Of a stretch of 64,000 bases of DNA, positions 63,831 to 64,000 are shown in pieces. Location: assembly GCF_000170915.1 (NCBI RefSeq), contig NZ_ABCT01000007.1, positions 62,001-126,000 of the forward strand, written 5' to 3'. The DNA comes from Limnobacter sp. MED105 (GTDB taxonomy: Bacteria; Pseudomonadota; Gammaproteobacteria; Burkholderiales; Burkholderiaceae_B). Numbering within the stretch: the stretch's first letter is position 1; each line of letters opens with the position of its first letter. Below the pieces are notes generated by a model. That model had not been told where the DNA came from, ran no database searches, and saw only the letters and a list, made by a program, of their open reading frames with translations. A program made the translations under genes and the position numbers.

Positions 63831-64000
63831 ATGTTGCTTGCCTCCGTTGTTGCATATTTGCTGGTTTCTGTGCTCATTGGCCTGTATGTGGCCAGAAATG
63901 TAAGTAGTGCGGCGGATTACGCCGTGGCTGGCCGGCACCTTTCCCTGCCCATTGTTACAGCCACAGTGTTTGCGACCTGGTTTGGCTCGGAAACTGTGCT
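63831..64000 (+). CDS. Sodium:solute symporter family protein, N-terminal fragment
   Basis: First 56 codons of a gene cut by the window end. MLLASVVAYLLVSVLIGLY forms the first span, followed by SAADYAVAGRHLS and VTATVFATWFGSETVL, the SSSF N-terminal pattern. TATAAT at 63790-63795 is a possible -10 element, without a clear -35. Substrate cannot be told. Confidence 0.8.
   Translation, partial: MLLASVVAYLLVSVLIGLYVARNVSSAADYAVAGRHLSLPIVTATVFATWFGSETV

Overview
The window looks like ordinary chromosome from a betaproteobacterium of the order Burkholderiales. Evidence for this is the gene set and order: ffs between addA and dnaX, dnaX-ybaB-recR, DUF971-ubiE-Tim44-ubiJ-ubiB, the very large DUF3683-type FAD/Fe-S oxidoreductase, and a Tad pilus locus with a DUF3613 protein. 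A Limnobacter-like genus is a guess from gene content and moderate GC. There are no tRNAs, rRNA operons, CRISPR arrays, prophage or insertion-sequence transposases. The first gene (addB) and the last gene (a sodium:solute symporter) are cut by the window edges.

Layout. Bases 1-9137: recombination and replication genes (addB end, addA, 4.5S RNA, dnaX, ybaB, recR), then a class III CoA-transferase. Bases 9138-9669: no gene, but a heptad tandem repeat and one copy of a dispersed structured repeat whose second copy lies inverted at about 56502-56868. Bases 9670-13135: transaldolase, an Hpt-like protein, dsbB and a degenerate HD-GYP protein. Bases 13132-22829: a minus-strand Tad/Flp pilus operon (flp, tadE, rcpC, rcpA, tadZ, tadA, tadB, tadC, tadD, DUF3613) ending in a soluble histidine kinase. 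Bases 23080-31455: an EcsC-like protein, a fused indolepyruvate:ferredoxin oxidoreductase, PPK2, a low-complexity secreted protein, MscS, RfaE2 and a ferritin-like diiron protein.

Bases 31587-43987 are the most distinctive part. A tightly packed eight-gene minus-strand operon (FAD oxidoreductase, DUF1365, cyclopropane-fatty-acid synthase, chalcone-isomerase-like protein, MFS transporter, DUF3833 lipoprotein, SDR, NTF2-like protein) lies close to a plus-strand unit. That unit holds a MerR-family regulator with a B12-binding domain and the CarH/LitR light-sensing motif, a 56-residue DUF2256 zinc-ribbon protein, an Fe-S (6-4) photolyase-type protein and a glutathionyl-hydroquinone reductase. Between them sit folE2 and a glutathione peroxidase that has lost its catalytic segment. 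Together these suggest a light or photo-oxidative stress module that repairs DNA and remodels membrane lipids. The link between regulator and lipid operon is inference.

Bases 44003-51910: cca with a hairpin over its start, a guanidine-II (mini-ykkC) riboswitch in front of a Gdx/SugE exporter, LOG, GNAT, a TSUP permease, PaiB-like, HNH and DUF2254 proteins, and argS. Bases 52043-56474: the DUF3683 oxidoreductase and a HIT protein. Bases 56876-59063: phoB-phoR on the minus strand with a Pho box in front. Bases 59167-64000: the ubiquinone cluster (DUF971, ubiE, Tim44-like, ubiJ, ubiB) and the start of a symporter.
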